Part shown: one piece after another, positions 11,050-21,626 of the stretch
Position numbering within the stretch: the first letter of the stretch is position 1
How the letters are laid out: every line of letters begins with the position of its first letter
Origin: Seminavis robusta
Lineage: Eukaryota > Bacillariophyta > Bacillariophyceae > Naviculales > Naviculaceae
Direction: 5' to 3'
Assembly: GCA_903772945.1 (NCBI GenBank)
Contig: CAICTM010000224.1
Location: 1-64,000 of the forward strand
Length of the DNA stretch: 64,000 nt
Made by a program: the position numbers and the translations under genes
Notes under the pieces: model-generated
Database searches by the model: none
The model's input: only the letters and a program-made list of their open reading frames with translations
What the model was told of the DNA's origin: nothing

Positions 11050-14000
11050 TTGATGATGATGATCATGATGATGATGATGAGACTCCTGCTGCTACTGCTA
11101 TTACTCCTAATCAGTTGTGCTACTGCCACTCCATCCAACCAAGACGATGACGGTAGCAGTAGTCTCCGCATCTGCAGTCTATCGGGTGGCCTGGATGTAC
11201 TGCGGTTGTCGAGTGTTTCGATCCGTCGCGCCTTTCAAGGATCTCTGGAAGATGTCGAGTACATTCGTTGCTACGTGGTGGAAGCCGCGTACAACAAGAA
11301 TCTCCAAGGATCAGTGGGTGCCAGCAGTATGATGACACTCGACCAATTGGCGCATTCTTTGGATACTCTAGCCCGAAATGTTTCTACCAACGCAACGACG
11401 CTGTCCGTGGGATTGGGGTACGCGGACGATCGTCCCAATCGACGAGTGGAACGAGTGGTCAGTCTGGCTAATCCATCACCCTTTGTGGGAACCAAGGAAA
11501 CCGATCTGGCGCTCATTGACAGTGTTGCCAATATCTTTCCGTGGATGGTTCAACGAACAGCATTTTCTAGAGACAACAACAGCAGTACTGATGACAGTAC
11601 TAGTACAGCATTTTCTAGAGACAACAACAGCAGTACTACTAGTACTTCTATTCAACAAGACGACCGCCTGTATGTGGCGGCTTGGATTGGCAGTAGTGGA
11701 GAAGCCTGGATGTACTATCCTCCCTTTCAAGAAATCACGGGACAACATCCCATGACATTTGCCGATGTCGCAGGAGATCATTATAATAGTCGTCAAGAAG
11801 AGTTTGTACAACCCAATCTACCACCCCACATTATTCACAAGCCATACTTTACACCACCGTATCCGGATACTGCCATTCCCGGACTTTCACTCATTACCGC
11901 ACAGGCGCCCATTTACTTTGCAGGCGAATTCATGGGATTTCACTATCCTAAAACTGATCCATCATCCGACAACCAAAAAGACCACTTAAGATACAGCAAT
12001 CCGTATGGGACGTACATTGCCAGTACAGGAGTGGACATTTCTGTGGCATCCATGTCCTCGCTCTTACTAGAACCACTGGAAGGCACCGCCACTCCAGGAA
12101 GCTTTGCCATGGTCGTATCTGCCACAAGTAGTACCCTCCACACCATTCTCATTTCTCAGTCCACCGTTCAAAAGCTATATCCCACTCGCACGGGCATGGA
12201 AGAAGCCAGGGTCACTTACCGCAACAATGATCCCTCGAGTGGTACCATTCTGTTGGATCGACGCAATCAAACCTATCAAGTCAGTGATACCCTTGTCCAA
12301 CCGCCCACGCTTCTTGACAATGCCAATTGGAAGCATCTGGCGACACAAGTACAAGCCTTGCAACCGGGAGAACGGTCCTTTACCAAACTCGATATTACAC
12401 TGACAGGACAGCAGGAAGCAACATCCTACTATGTGCTCTACGAACGGTGGCCCACCGTGGCCGATTGGGTCACGCTCCTCTTTGTTCCACAGGATGAACT
12501 CGATTCCGCCATGGCCGTGCAAGTCGTGGAACCATCACCGGGGGAAGGATTGTTTCTACAAACCACAACAACAGCCATGCACACAGACAATGACAGCAGT
12601 ACTAGTCAAGACGAAGAAGAATCCACCCAAACGACACCAAGAACCCAAATGGTGATTCAAAACACGGGCAGTCTCAATGTGCGCATTCGCATGGAAAAGA
12701 TGCCGTCTTGGCTGCGATTGCTCTCTCCCGTGTCCGAATGGGCGTTTGAACAAGACGTGGTCAATCCAAACGACTATTCGGCCATCCTACCGGCGGGACA
12801 AAACGTGACGCTTCACTTTCGACTCAATGATGATCACGGTGGAGTAGGATATGCGGGAGTCATTGCCCTCACGGTCGAGGATGCCGACGAACAAGATAAC
12901 TGTTACTTTGATGCCGTCCTGACCACCAATGTCCACTTGACCGTGGTGCATCGAGAAACACTGGAGCGAGTACGACCGTACGGATTGGTCTTATCGGCGC
13001 TCGTTGTGGCATCGGCCGTGGCATGGTCCGTATGGGTCGTACGACAGGCGGATCATCGTGTCATTCGCGCCTCGCAACCCGTCTTTCTGCATATGATGTG
13101 CGGGGGCGTACTCATTATGGGGCTGAGTATCATTCCCCTCAGTATCGATGATTCCATTGCTGGTAGTAATGATGGCTGTGACAAGGCTTGCATGGCCTTT
13201 CCGTGGTTGCTGAGTATGGGATTCTCCATTACATTTGCCGCGCTCTTTAGCAAGATTCGACGCATCAACATGATTGTCGCCAATACCAAGCAGTTTCGGC
13301 GTGTCACTGTCTCTACGAGCGATGTCATGGTCCCCTTTGTCGTCATTTGTTCCTTGAATGTTACCATTCTGAGCATTTGGACCATCGTCGATCCCTTGGT
13401 TTGGATGCGGGAGGACAGCAGTAGCAGCAGCAGCGCCGAGGGGGGAGTGGCTTCGGTGGGATACTGTTCGTTCAATGACAGTGTCTTCTCTGTGACTTGT
13501 TCCATCCTGCTCGTGTTGGTCAACTTTATGGCGGTGGTGTCATCCTTGGTGCAGCTCTACCGGGCGCGAGGGCTGTCGACCATGTACAGCGAGGGCAAGT
13601 ACATTGCCATGGCCATGGGAAGCATGCTGCAAGCATTCCTGAGTGGAATCCCCATCTTGGCAGTGGTGACTGACAGTCCCCAGGTGGCCTACTTTGTCAA
13701 GAGCACCATTGTCTTTGTAGTGGCCATGTCCTTGCTGACATTGACATTTCTGCCCAAGTTCTTTATTCAGCAGAAGGAACAGTCGGGAGACCGTACCAAC
13801 AGCATCCGAAGTGGGGATGTTGTTGCCAACCGAGAACCATCACCCAGCGCCGCCTGTCAGTGGGTAGGCTCCTCCGAGATTCCTCCCAGCGAAGCACCTG
13901 ATCCTGAGCTGGCGGGAACTACTACGCGACCCAGCGAGAATCAAGCATCCTGGAATCAGCACAACCATGTCGCACCAGTCAGTTGTGGTAGAGCTTCTGC

Positions 14001-14502
14001 CGAGGACAGACGATCCATTCCAACTCGAAGCCGGCGTGCCGTCTCGTCCATCTCGGATCTATCCATGACTTCCTATGGTACCGAAAGCTGGGAGTATGGT
14101 GGTGAACCACCCGTTCTTCCCGAGGGGCAGCTACGTTCCTTCCATCATCACTTTGACCAAGTTTCCGCCGAAGCTGCCCCACCCAAGCTCCCAGCACGAC
14201 CCATCTCTGCTGTACTGGAGAATGACAACATGGACGACACTAGTAGTAGTAGTACCAATCTGGAAACATTCTCGGATGAAGGATCGACGCACCAAAAAAC
14301 AACGAGAACCTCCGAAGAGGATGCCAACACCAAGATTAGCTCCTCCATCCACAGCAACGCTACAGTGCCTCGAAGACTTCCGTCCTTGGTGGAAGAGGCA
14401 GCCGTTCCTGCACCACCGACAACTATGCGCCAACGACAGTCGAGCGTTAACAGCAATGCTTCACTGCCCGTGCGACTCCCGTCGGCCGTCGAGGACGATT
14501 GA
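11050..14502 (+). CDS. Class C GPCR-like 7TM receptor with Cache-like ectodomain
   Basis: Single-exon protein of 1,150 residues. A Met-rich start and a long Leu run ending in SCATA make a signal peptide (about 1-27). The ectodomain (about 40-500) resembles a double Cache sensor: KPYFTPPYPD, ITAQAPIYFAGEF, then GVDISVASMSSLL at about 263-340. A beta-sandwich region follows (about 535-630, MVIQNTGSLNVRIRM ... MPSWL ... LPAGQNVTLHF), resembling a BACON/Ig-like domain. Seven hydrophobic segments at about 642-907 match the 7TM_3 (GABA-B/glutamate receptor) type, with IRASQPVFLHMMCGG, the FSITFAALFSKIRRI loop and LYRARGLSTMYSEGKYIAM. The Ser-rich cytosolic tail (907-1150) carries two related motifs, VPRRLPSLVEEAA and LPVRLPSAVEDD. 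A 16-codon duplication adds a second TAFSRDNNSST near residue 186. Ligand and coupling are unknown; the Cache call is motif-based. Confidence 0.85.
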   Translation: MMMMIMMMMMRLLLLLLLLLISCATATPSNQDDDGSSSLRICSLSGGLDVLRLSSVSIRRAFQGSLEDVEYIRCYVVEAAYNKNLQGSVGASSMMTLDQLAHSLDTLARNVSTNATTLSVGLGYADDRPNRRVERVVSLANPSPFVGTKETDLALIDSVANIFPWMVQRTAFSRDNNSSTDDSTSTAFSRDNNSSTTSTSIQQDDRLYVAAWIGSSGEAWMYYPPFQEITGQHPMTFADVAGDHYNSRQEEFVQPNLPPHIIHKPYFTPPYPDTAIPGLSLITAQAPIYFAGEFMGFHYPKTDPSSDNQKDHLRYSNPYGTYIASTGVDISVASMSSLLLEPLEGTATPGSFAMVVSATSSTLHTILISQSTVQKLYPTRTGMEEARVTYRNNDPSSGTILLDRRNQTYQVSDTLVQPPTLLDNANWKHLATQVQALQPGERSFTKLDITLTGQQEATSYYVLYERWPTVADWVTLLFVPQDELDSAMAVQVVEPSPGEGLFLQTTTTAMHTDNDSSTSQDEEESTQTTPRTQMVIQNTGSLNVRIRMEKMPSWLRLLSPVSEWAFEQDVVNPNDYSAILPAGQNVTLHFRLNDDHGGVGYAGVIALTVEDADEQDNCYFDAVLTTNVHLTVVHRETLERVRPYGLVLSALVVASAVAWSVWVVRQADHRVIRASQPVFLHMMCGGVLIMGLSIIPLSIDDSIAGSNDGCDKACMAFPWLLSMGFSITFAALFSKIRRINMIVANTKQFRRVTVSTSDVMVPFVVICSLNVTILSIWTIVDPLVWMREDSSSSSSAEGGVASVGYCSFNDSVFSVTCSILLVLVNFMAVVSSLVQLYRARGLSTMYSEGKYIAMAMGSMLQAFLSGIPILAVVTDSPQVAYFVKSTIVFVVAMSLLTLTFLPKFFIQQKEQSGDRTNSIRSGDVVANREPSPSAACQWVGSSEIPPSEAPDPELAGTTTRPSENQASWNQHNHVAPVSCGRASAEDRRSIPTRSRRAVSSISDLSMTSYGTESWEYGGEPPVLPEGQLRSFHHHFDQVSAEAAPPKLPARPISAVLENDNMDDTSSSSTNLETFSDEGSTHQKTTRTSEEDANTKISSSIHSNATVPRRLPSLVEEAAVPAPPTTMRQRQSSVNSNASLPVRLPSAVEDD

Positions 14503-15720
14503 TGTGGATCGCTTGTTGGGAGGGGGGCGAATCGGGGGTTTTGAGAGATGTGGATTTCAAATCCGGTACCGGTACGGTAGGGGACACTTTGTACCGGGAC
14601 TGTCATCTGCCTCGCCGTTGTTGCTCTGGACACTCATATCGTGGTAGGCATTCATAGGTAAAGGGGAGAACATCGAAACGCTTTTGATCACAAGCAAGCT
14701 CCGACGGAACTTGCGCTGGCTGGCTAGCTAGTTGGTATTTCTAACACAGAACGTGTGGAATTAAAATCTTCTAATGATTCGATTCAAGCAGTAGGCATAC
14801 GGTTGTCGTTGCTGTTTACTCGCAGGGTTGGGTAACACAGGATGTCCAAACAGCCAGAGCCTCCGATTGCCCCACCGCCACCTAGGACCCTCAAATAAAA
14901 AAATTAAGTACTGCACCACCTATTGTGTGCATATATGGCTTTGAGAATCATCTCTGTATGCAATCTACAGAAATCCCCACCTACCTGCATCACCTTGAGT
15001 AGTTCCTTGAGCAAGTAGGTCCTTCCTTTTGCGGGGGTCCAAGGATGCTACTAGATGGAGCTGTCCTCATTGTACAGGCGTGATATCCCCACCCTGTGCC
15101 CCTTTCACCTGCCTCCAACTAGATTTAGGTTGCTTTGAGAACATGCTTTCTTGTCTAGATCCTTGTCACCCTCAGCTGCTCAACTCCAACTTGGTGGAAG
15201 AACACAAACCATCTTGAAAAACACCACGGGAAACACCAATAAAGGAAGCTTTTAAGTCTTGCTTCTCACAAAAGGGGATTTCCAAGAGCCAAGGACTGTG
15301 GACTGGTGCCATTCATTGTCGCGTTGACAGGAGATGACGCTTCGATCTCGACAGTTACTTTGGATCCATCTGTATTATGCATGCTGGCTTCAATAAAAAA
15401 GCTCTTTAGGCTGTCCGTGAGGACTTGTAGTTTTGTTCCTCTATGGTATCACAGGTGAGAGGGTAGAGGGGCTCTAAATATTTATTTAATGCCAACTACT
15501 CGTGATTGAACTTTAACTTGCCAATGCTCGCTCTCTGGTACCTTAGTCTACTCTGACATGACTGGCAAAGCACACAACATTGTCTCTAGCTAGCCCTAAA
15601 CATAGGCACAGCCACGGGGACGAGCAAACTTGCCCATGGCTCTGTGTTGAATTTATTAGAGCGTTTTTGTAAAAATTGTGTGGGCTAAGCCAATCTTTTA
15701 CTTTGGCTGTTTTTCTCTAT

Positions 15721-15856
15721 TGGATTTGATTTGATTGCATTGGATTAGATTGGATTGCATTGAATTACAGTTTACTATATATATAACAGTACTATTTGGA
15801 ATCCAATTCAATCCAATTCAATGCAATCCAATCCAATGCAATCCAATTAAATTTAT
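15721..15856. repeat. Imperfect inverted repeat built of ATTGGATTG/CAATCCAAT units
   Basis: The left arm (15721-15766) is made of TTGGATTGCATTGAATT-like units; the right arm (15815-15856) carries the complement, AATTCAATGCAATCCAATCC. They are separated by about 48 bases containing TATATATA. Transcribed, it would fold into a long hairpin; it could also be a MITE remnant. Confidence 0.75.
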
Positions 15857-15950
15857 CTTCTGGCAAAAATACGAATTTCGTCTTTTTAACTGATTTTGGC
15901 GAGTCACGCTCCATCACAACACAGGGCTATTGCAAGATTTGCCCATCCCC

Positions 15951-16148
15951 CACCTTCCTCGGTCCTTTAGCTCGATCCAGCATCTCCGCCGATGGCTTGA
16001 AAACAACACTAACCACAAACTCCACACAACATTGGCACAGACGAATCTCTAGCCCTAAACATAGGCACAGCCACCTTCCTCTGTCCTTCAGCTCGATCGA
16101 TCCAGCATCTCTGCCGTTCGCTTAGTAACCTCACTAACCACAAACTCC
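15951..16148. repeat. Direct duplication upstream of the acyl-AMP ligase gene
   Basis: CACCTTCCTC.GTCCTT.AGCTCGAT ... CTAACCACAAACTCC occurs at 15951-16023 and again, with small indels, at 16072-16148. The short block TAGCCCTAAACATAGGCACA that precedes copy 2 (about 16050) also occurs near 15591. Confidence 0.8.
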
Positions 16149-16274
16149 CCTCTGACTGCATTAGTAACCACCATTACCACAAAAACAGACAGCCACAATC
16201 CCCCCAGCTCTACTCCATTGCTGCATTGGACCATTTTCCTGTTCACCAAGTAACTCGCTATTATCAGAGGCAAG

Positions 16275-17049
16275 ATGAAATCCTTCTCCACCATCCTTGA
16301 TGCCCTCAGCCATCATGCTACGGAAACTCCAGGCCAGATCGTCTTTACTTGGGTCGATATACACTGCGAAGAGAGAAACAAGATGACATTCAAACAGGTC
16401 GAAGACCAATCCAATGCCGTGGCTGCCCGTCTCCTCAAGCTGGGGTGTGAAAAGGGAGACCGTGTCATGATTGCCTATCCCTTTGGCCTCGAGTTCTTGG
16501 CCGGTATGTTTGGAGCCATGAAAATCGGGGTCATCCCATGCACCATCTATCCACCCAATCCCAACCAGCTCAAAACAGATATGCCAAAGTTCCGCAGATT
16601 TGCGGAGGATGCTGGAGCCAAGTTTGCACTCTCCACCAATATGTTTGCTGCTGGTATGACTGCTGCTAGTGTCCTTTACAAGACAGGTGTTGCATGGATT
16701 GGAACTGACAAACTACCAATCAAGAAGAGCAACCCCAGCAAGCCAAAAAATTACGAGATTTTTGTGGGAGAGCCCGAAGATATCTGCTTCATCCAGTACA
16801 CCTCCGGCAGCACAGGACGTCCCAAGGGAGTCATGATCAGCCATGACAATTTGTCTGAAACGTGCAAGGCTGGAGTTTCTTTGACTGATTGTTTGAAACC
16901 TGATGATGTTGAAGTCCTATGGGTTCCACAATACCACGGTAAGTTCTAGCCACAAATACCACTCTGTTGGTATGCTACATGTGCTGTTCATCACCTCACT
17001 TAGAATTCTGTTTGGCCAGACATGGGACTTGTCACTGGTTTTATGGGTG
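16275..17049 (+). pseudogene. Fatty-acyl-AMP ligase (FadD/FAAL-like), 3' end lost
   Basis: N-terminal third of an AMP-forming acyl-activating enzyme. Such enzymes form an acyl-adenylate from a fatty acid and ATP and often load acyl chains onto carrier or polyketide proteins. Exon 1 is 16275-16938; the intron 16939-17019 (81 bp, GTAAGT...CAG, phase 1) restores the conserved YHDMGLVTGF motif across the junction. Visible features: an N-terminal LxxHAxxxPxxxxFTWVD-type start, PFGLEFLAGMFGAMKIGVI, and the AMP-binding P-loop YTSGSTGRPKGVMISH at about residue 177. Repeat R2 begins 30 bases into exon 2, so the remaining roughly two thirds, including the C-terminal domain and catalytic Lys, are absent. 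Exon 1 shows no damage, so the loss looks recent or the junction may be an assembly or haplotype artefact. Confidence 0.85.
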
Positions 17050-17474
17050 TGCACTACGCTAAAAGCTAGTGTAAAGATCTTTCGAGTGTTTTGAGTTTGA
17101 GAGAATGAAAGTTATGAGAGAGATTAGAAAGCTATGAAAACTAATCAACGAGAGAGATCATCATCAAGGGATCGTAGATCTGGCTTCCTGCGGGAGACTG
17201 TAAAGTGTGATAGAGTAGGTTGTGGTAGTAATCCTACGTCTTTCCACGATCCTAAAACGGAACGCGTGGAAGGTTTGTCTAGCCTGGATCTAGTAGCGTG
17301 GAAGTACTCCACGCTAGCTAAATATCTAGAGCGATGTTTCATCATCAACCTAGTATGACTAGCGCGGTCATTGAGAACCCTGTCTCAAATGACTATTCAC
17401 GAGAGACTCAGTCATGAGTCGAACTCAAACCCTATCTAGGATCGAGTCGCGAATAAGGCTAAGAGCCGTGTGCA
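17050..17474 (+). repeat. Dispersed 0.42-kb repeat, copy R2 (solo-LTR-like)
   Basis: Closely related to R3; starts TGCACTACGCTAAAAGC and ends GAGCCGTGTGCA, with the ATT of GTGTATTGCA missing. It joins the acyl-AMP ligase gene on its left to the interior of a copia polyprotein on its right. The 5 bases outside are GGGTG and CCTTC, so there is no target duplication. It could be read as the 5' LTR of the copia fragment, but no matching 3' copy lies after that element and there is no gag region between. Confidence 0.75.
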
Positions 17475-20400
17475 CCTTCATTCACGTTCACATGACATCC
17501 GAATCTCCTTGGAACCCTCAAGATCCCCAGTCGGCTGACCTCGAGTCCTCTCTCAGAGCCGCTTTGGATTCGGACATGCCAAGTGAAAGGGGACGGAATA
17601 GGCGAATTCAGTCGATCAGGTCAATTCTGGAGTCAAGATCATCCGTTGCAATTGATGTCAACAGTCTTGGACCAGCCCTTCAAGCCCAGATCTCTGCTAC
17701 CAAGACGAAACCCCCTACCAGGAAGGGAGCCGTGTCAGCGGAAGCACTTGCCAAGCGGTGGAATATTGGGTTGGAAGCAGCCAAGAAAACCATCGCGAAC
17801 ACAACTCAGCGAGCGGTTCGTGATTTCACCCACACGAGTGGAGGGCGGAGGATGAAGCCATTGGCGTATCAACTCAGATATCCTCGGCTCAACATTGAAA
17901 TGTATACCGACACTGTTTACGGCAAGGTCACTTCCCTCCTGGGAAACAAGTGTGCCCAGGTCTACTGCACACCGTTTCATTGGTGCCATGTTGACCCGAT
18001 GAAGACCAAGTCGGAGGCTCACTTGACTTTAGACTCACTTTTCCAGAAGATTGGAGTACCGAGAGTCCTGATTCCAGACAACGCGAAGGAGCTTACTATG
18101 GGAGAGTTCCGACGAAAGGCACAACGAGTTCAGTGCCCTATCCATCCGGTTGAGGCTTACACACCCAACCAGAACTTTGCGGAAGATCTAATCCGAGAGC
18201 TGAAGAGAACTTACAGGAGAACAATGACGACTACTGACAGCTTGGAATGTCTCTGGGACATGTGTTTCATCTTCTGCGGGCTGACTCGCAGCCACGCTGC
18301 ATTACTGATCCGAGAGTTGGATGGCCAAGTTCCCGCTACCCTATTGACAGGGGACACTGCTGACATCTCACATATTTGTGAGTTTGGATGGTATGATTGG
18401 GTTTGGTACCTTTCTCCTGAGAGACAGGGCGAGTCAATGGAAAGGAAGCGCCTTGGTCGCTACTGTGGCCCCAGCACTGACATTGGGGACGCTATGTGTG
18501 CCCGTATCCTCACCGAGAAGGGCCAGTTGGTCTCTAGGACATCTGTTATCCCCTTATCGGACCAGGAGAAGCTGAGCCCGGTGATTGAATCCAAGAAGGC
18601 AGCATTCACAGAATCCCTTAAGAAGTCCCTTGGCAAGCGTTATGTTTTGGCCAGCAGTGATGATGCTGAATCTCGTCAGGATGAAGAGATACCAGAGTAC
18701 TATGAGCCAATTGATGACCGTGACCCAGCTCCTCTGCCAGAGTTGTCAGAAGCAGATGAGATGCAACATGAGGCTTTCGATAAGTACATTGCAACTCGTG
18801 TTTGTGTCCCACAGGGAGACCAAATGTCTTATGGCACAGTCACCAGGCGCAAGAGGAACTCAGATGGAAAACTGATTGGTCTTTCGAATTCTAACCCATT
18901 GCTTGATACTTCCCTTTATGAGGTGGAGTTTGACAGTGGCGAGACCGAGGCCTACTCGGCCAACATCATTGCGGAGTCTATTTATGCTCAAGTGGACGAT
19001 GACGGTTACACTTTGTTTGAGCTGGCGGATATCCTGGACCATGCGAAGGATGGACACGCTGTTTCAGGGGACGACGCCTACATCTATCGGAATGGCAGGA
19101 AGACTTTGCGACGGACCACCAAAGGGTGGAAACTTTTGTGTCAGTGGAAGGATGGGACCACCTCATGGCAGTCCCTTAAGGACATGAAAGATGGTTACCT
19201 GATTCAGACGGCAGAGTATGCACAGAACAATGGCTTGGAGTCAGAGCCAGCTTTCTCTTGGTGGGTCCCTTACACCCTCAAGAAGCGGAATCGGATTATC
19301 TCTGCTGTCGCGAAGCGTTACTTTCGCAAGGAACAGAAATATGGGGTTGAGCTTCCCAAAACAGTGGAGCATGCCCTTGAGATTGACAAGGAGACTGGTA
19401 CAACCTTCTGGCATGATGCCATTAAGAAAGAGATGGCAGCCGTCGGCAAAGCTTTTGAGATCTTGGAAGAGGATGCCCCTGATCCAGTTGGCCATACTCA
19501 CATCCGTTGCCATATGGTTTTTGACGTGAAAAGTGACTTCACCAGAAAGGCACGCTTGGTCGCTGGAGGACACATGACTGACCCCCCTTCTTCCATCACT
19601 TATGCCAGTGTTGTCAGTCGTGAGAGTGTACGACTGGCTTTCCTGATTGCAGCATTGAACGATTTGGATATCTTGGCAGCTGATATTGGCAATGCATATT
19701 TGAATGCCCCAGCCAGTTCGAGAGAAGATCTTTATCACATGCGGTAAGGAATTTGGCCCATTTGAGGGACGCAAGGCAAAGGTCGTCAAGGCCCTGTATG
19801 GCCTCAAATCAAGTGGAGCAGCATGGAGGGCCCACTTAGCTGATGTTTTGCGAGATAACTTGGGGTTCACCTCTTGTAAGGCAGACAATGATGTCAGGTT
19901 CGTGCAGCCACCAGGCCTGACGGAAGGGAATACTATGAGTATATTTTGGTCTACACCGATGACCTCCTTTGCTTATCAACTAACCCAAACACCTTACTCT
20001 GCTATCTGGACCAGCATTTCCTGTTGAAGCCAGGATCCCTGGGAAAGCCAACTCAGTATCTTGGAGCTTCAGTCAAGGAGTACAATCTCCCTGGCGTTGA
20101 CAAACCCTGTTGGTCAATGGGATCTGAACAGTATGTCAAGGAGGCTGTCAGAAATGTGGAGACATGGCTCGAGCGACGTGGGAAGACGCTCAAGTCGAAA
20201 GGAACTTCAGTGTTACCGAGCAATTACACCCCGGAATTGGATGTTTCAAACCTGTGTGATGACGAGTGGACAAATTACTTTCAACAGCAGATTGGAGTGC
20301 TACGATGGGCCGTGGAACTCGGGAGAATTGACATCTGCACCGAGGTTTCAATCATGGCTTCGTACTGTGCAGCCCCACGAGTTGGCATCTGGACGCTGTG

Positions 20401-21027
20401 TTTCATATCTTGGCATATCTCAAGCAGCACAGTCGTTCTCACCTTGTTTTTGATCCTTCCTATGTGAACCATGTGGAACCAGAGCGACCTGACTGGAGCG
20501 ATTTCTATGCCGATGCGAAAGAGCTTTTGCCACCAGACATGCCGAAGCCCCCTGGCAAACCAATCCAAATCACCATGTTTGTGGATTCTGACCATGCTGG
20601 GGACAAGGTGACACGTCGTTCGCGTACTGGTGTACTCGTTTTTGCTAACATGTCCCCAATTATCTGGTATAGCAAGAAGCAGGGCTCCATTGAGACTTCT
20701 TCCTTTGGATCTGAATTCGCAGCAATGAAGGTTGGAATCGAGATTGTGGAAGGCTTGCGATACAAGCTCAGGATGATGGGAGTCCCTCTCGATGGTCCAG
20801 CTCATGTCAAGGTGGACAACATGTCAGTAATCAAGAATTCAAGTATCCCAGAATCTACCTTGAAGAAGAAGAGCAATTCGGTCGCCTACCATTATGTTCG
20901 TGAGAGAGTCGCTGCAGGCATGGCAAACATCACCTACGAGAATACTGAGAGCAATCTGGCGGACATGCTGACGAAGATCCAGAACGGGCCTGTGAGACAG
21001 CGACTGGTGTCGAAAGTCCTTTATTAA
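17475..21027 (+). pseudogene. Copia Pol remnant: integrase, chromo-like segment, RT, RNase H
   Basis: Frame 1 (to about 19715) holds an integrase core (IEMYTDTVYGKV; VLIPDNAKELTMGEF; PNQNFAEDLIRELKR as the D, D and E regions) and a chromo-like stretch (GWKLLCQWKDGTTSWQSLKD, about 19120-19190). It then starts the RT domain (TTFWHDAIKKEM, RKARLVAGGHMTDPP, DIGNAYLNAP). Three frame breaks follow, near 19715, 19925 and 20380. Downstream pieces give VKALYGLKSSGAAW, the catalytic VYTDDLL (about 19947) and RNase H (MFVDSDHAGDK, TGVLVFANMSPIIWYSKKQ, NLADMLTKIQ), with the stop at 21027. The element is therefore inactive, although each domain is well preserved, which suggests fairly recent decay. Confidence 0.88.
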
Positions 21028-21196
21028 CAATCTGCAAAAGGCAACATGACCATAGGGTGGGCCGTTGTGGTTAACGGCAGGTCTGAGCCTCCAAGGGGCC
21101 TTGCCCCAAGGGTACATCCTGTTTCAGACTCATGAAGTCTGTTTCCAAGTGCAATCTAGAGTGAGATAGATCCCCCTCTAGCTGGAGGGGACCGAA
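17475..21196 (+). mobile_element. Ty1/copia retrotransposon fragment, 5'-truncated
   Basis: The integrase, reverse transcriptase and RNase H parts of a copia-type element remain, in the order INT-RT-RH that separates copia from gypsy. Gag and protease are missing: coding sequence begins abruptly at repeat R2. After the polyprotein stop (21027) comes a short 3' untranslated segment ending in the purine-rich GGAGGGGACCGAAAA (about 21183-21197), a plausible polypurine tract. TGACCTGTGG after it could be the start of the element's own 3' LTR, which does not resemble R1-R3. Confidence 0.85.
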
Positions 21197-21626
21197 AATG
21201 ACCTGTGGTAGCGATTTATGACTATCCAGTTACCAGCTTACTAGAAATCAACCACAACAACCAAGTAGTAACACACAACTATAGCAACCTCTTTATCAAC
21301 CATCATCAGCCTTTTTCGTTTACGTACAGTACGAGACGTACGAGGTACGAGATGCAGCTATCCGAGTCGAGTCGGGTGAAACCGAATTTTCAGTCACGTT
21401 TGGGTTACGAAACAGGCTCTGTTTAGTCTCTATTTAAGGCTGATCACACTATTATCCGCCCCGTGCCGTCTTGCATCGTCCGGAGATCTTAGAATCGCGA
21501 AGCTGAGAAAATCGCGAAAAACAAAAAGTGAGCAACCACAATGAAGCTCACAAGCGTTCCAGCACCAAAATCAAGCTCTTACCATATGACAAACTCATTT
21601 TAAATATAGACAACATCTCTATTAGA
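21197..21626. other. Possible copia 3' LTR, otherwise no gene
   Basis: The segment begins TGACCTGTGG just after a purine tract. It contains GTACGAGACGTACGAGGTACGAG and a TATTTAAGG box near 21430, as an LTR promoter might. No partner copy is in the window, so the LTR reading is tentative. Confidence 0.3.

Larger units (their letters stand above)
14503..16274. other. Intergenic region with inverted and direct repeats
   Basis: No gene is supported between the 7TM receptor and the acyl-AMP ligase. It contains an imperfect long inverted repeat (about 15721-15856) and duplicated blocks just upstream of the ligase gene (15951-16023 against 16072-16148), both listed separately. Confidence 0.5.

Noticed and set aside
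17134-17358. Small open frames inside repeats R2 and R3 (74 codons each)
   Set aside because: They are conserved only because the repeat is conserved; there is no protein-like composition or known motif.
17050-21196. R2 as the genuine 5' LTR of the copia element
   Set aside because: Gag and protease are missing, no similar LTR follows the polyprotein, and the repeat abuts the pol interior directly; treated as a separate repeat.
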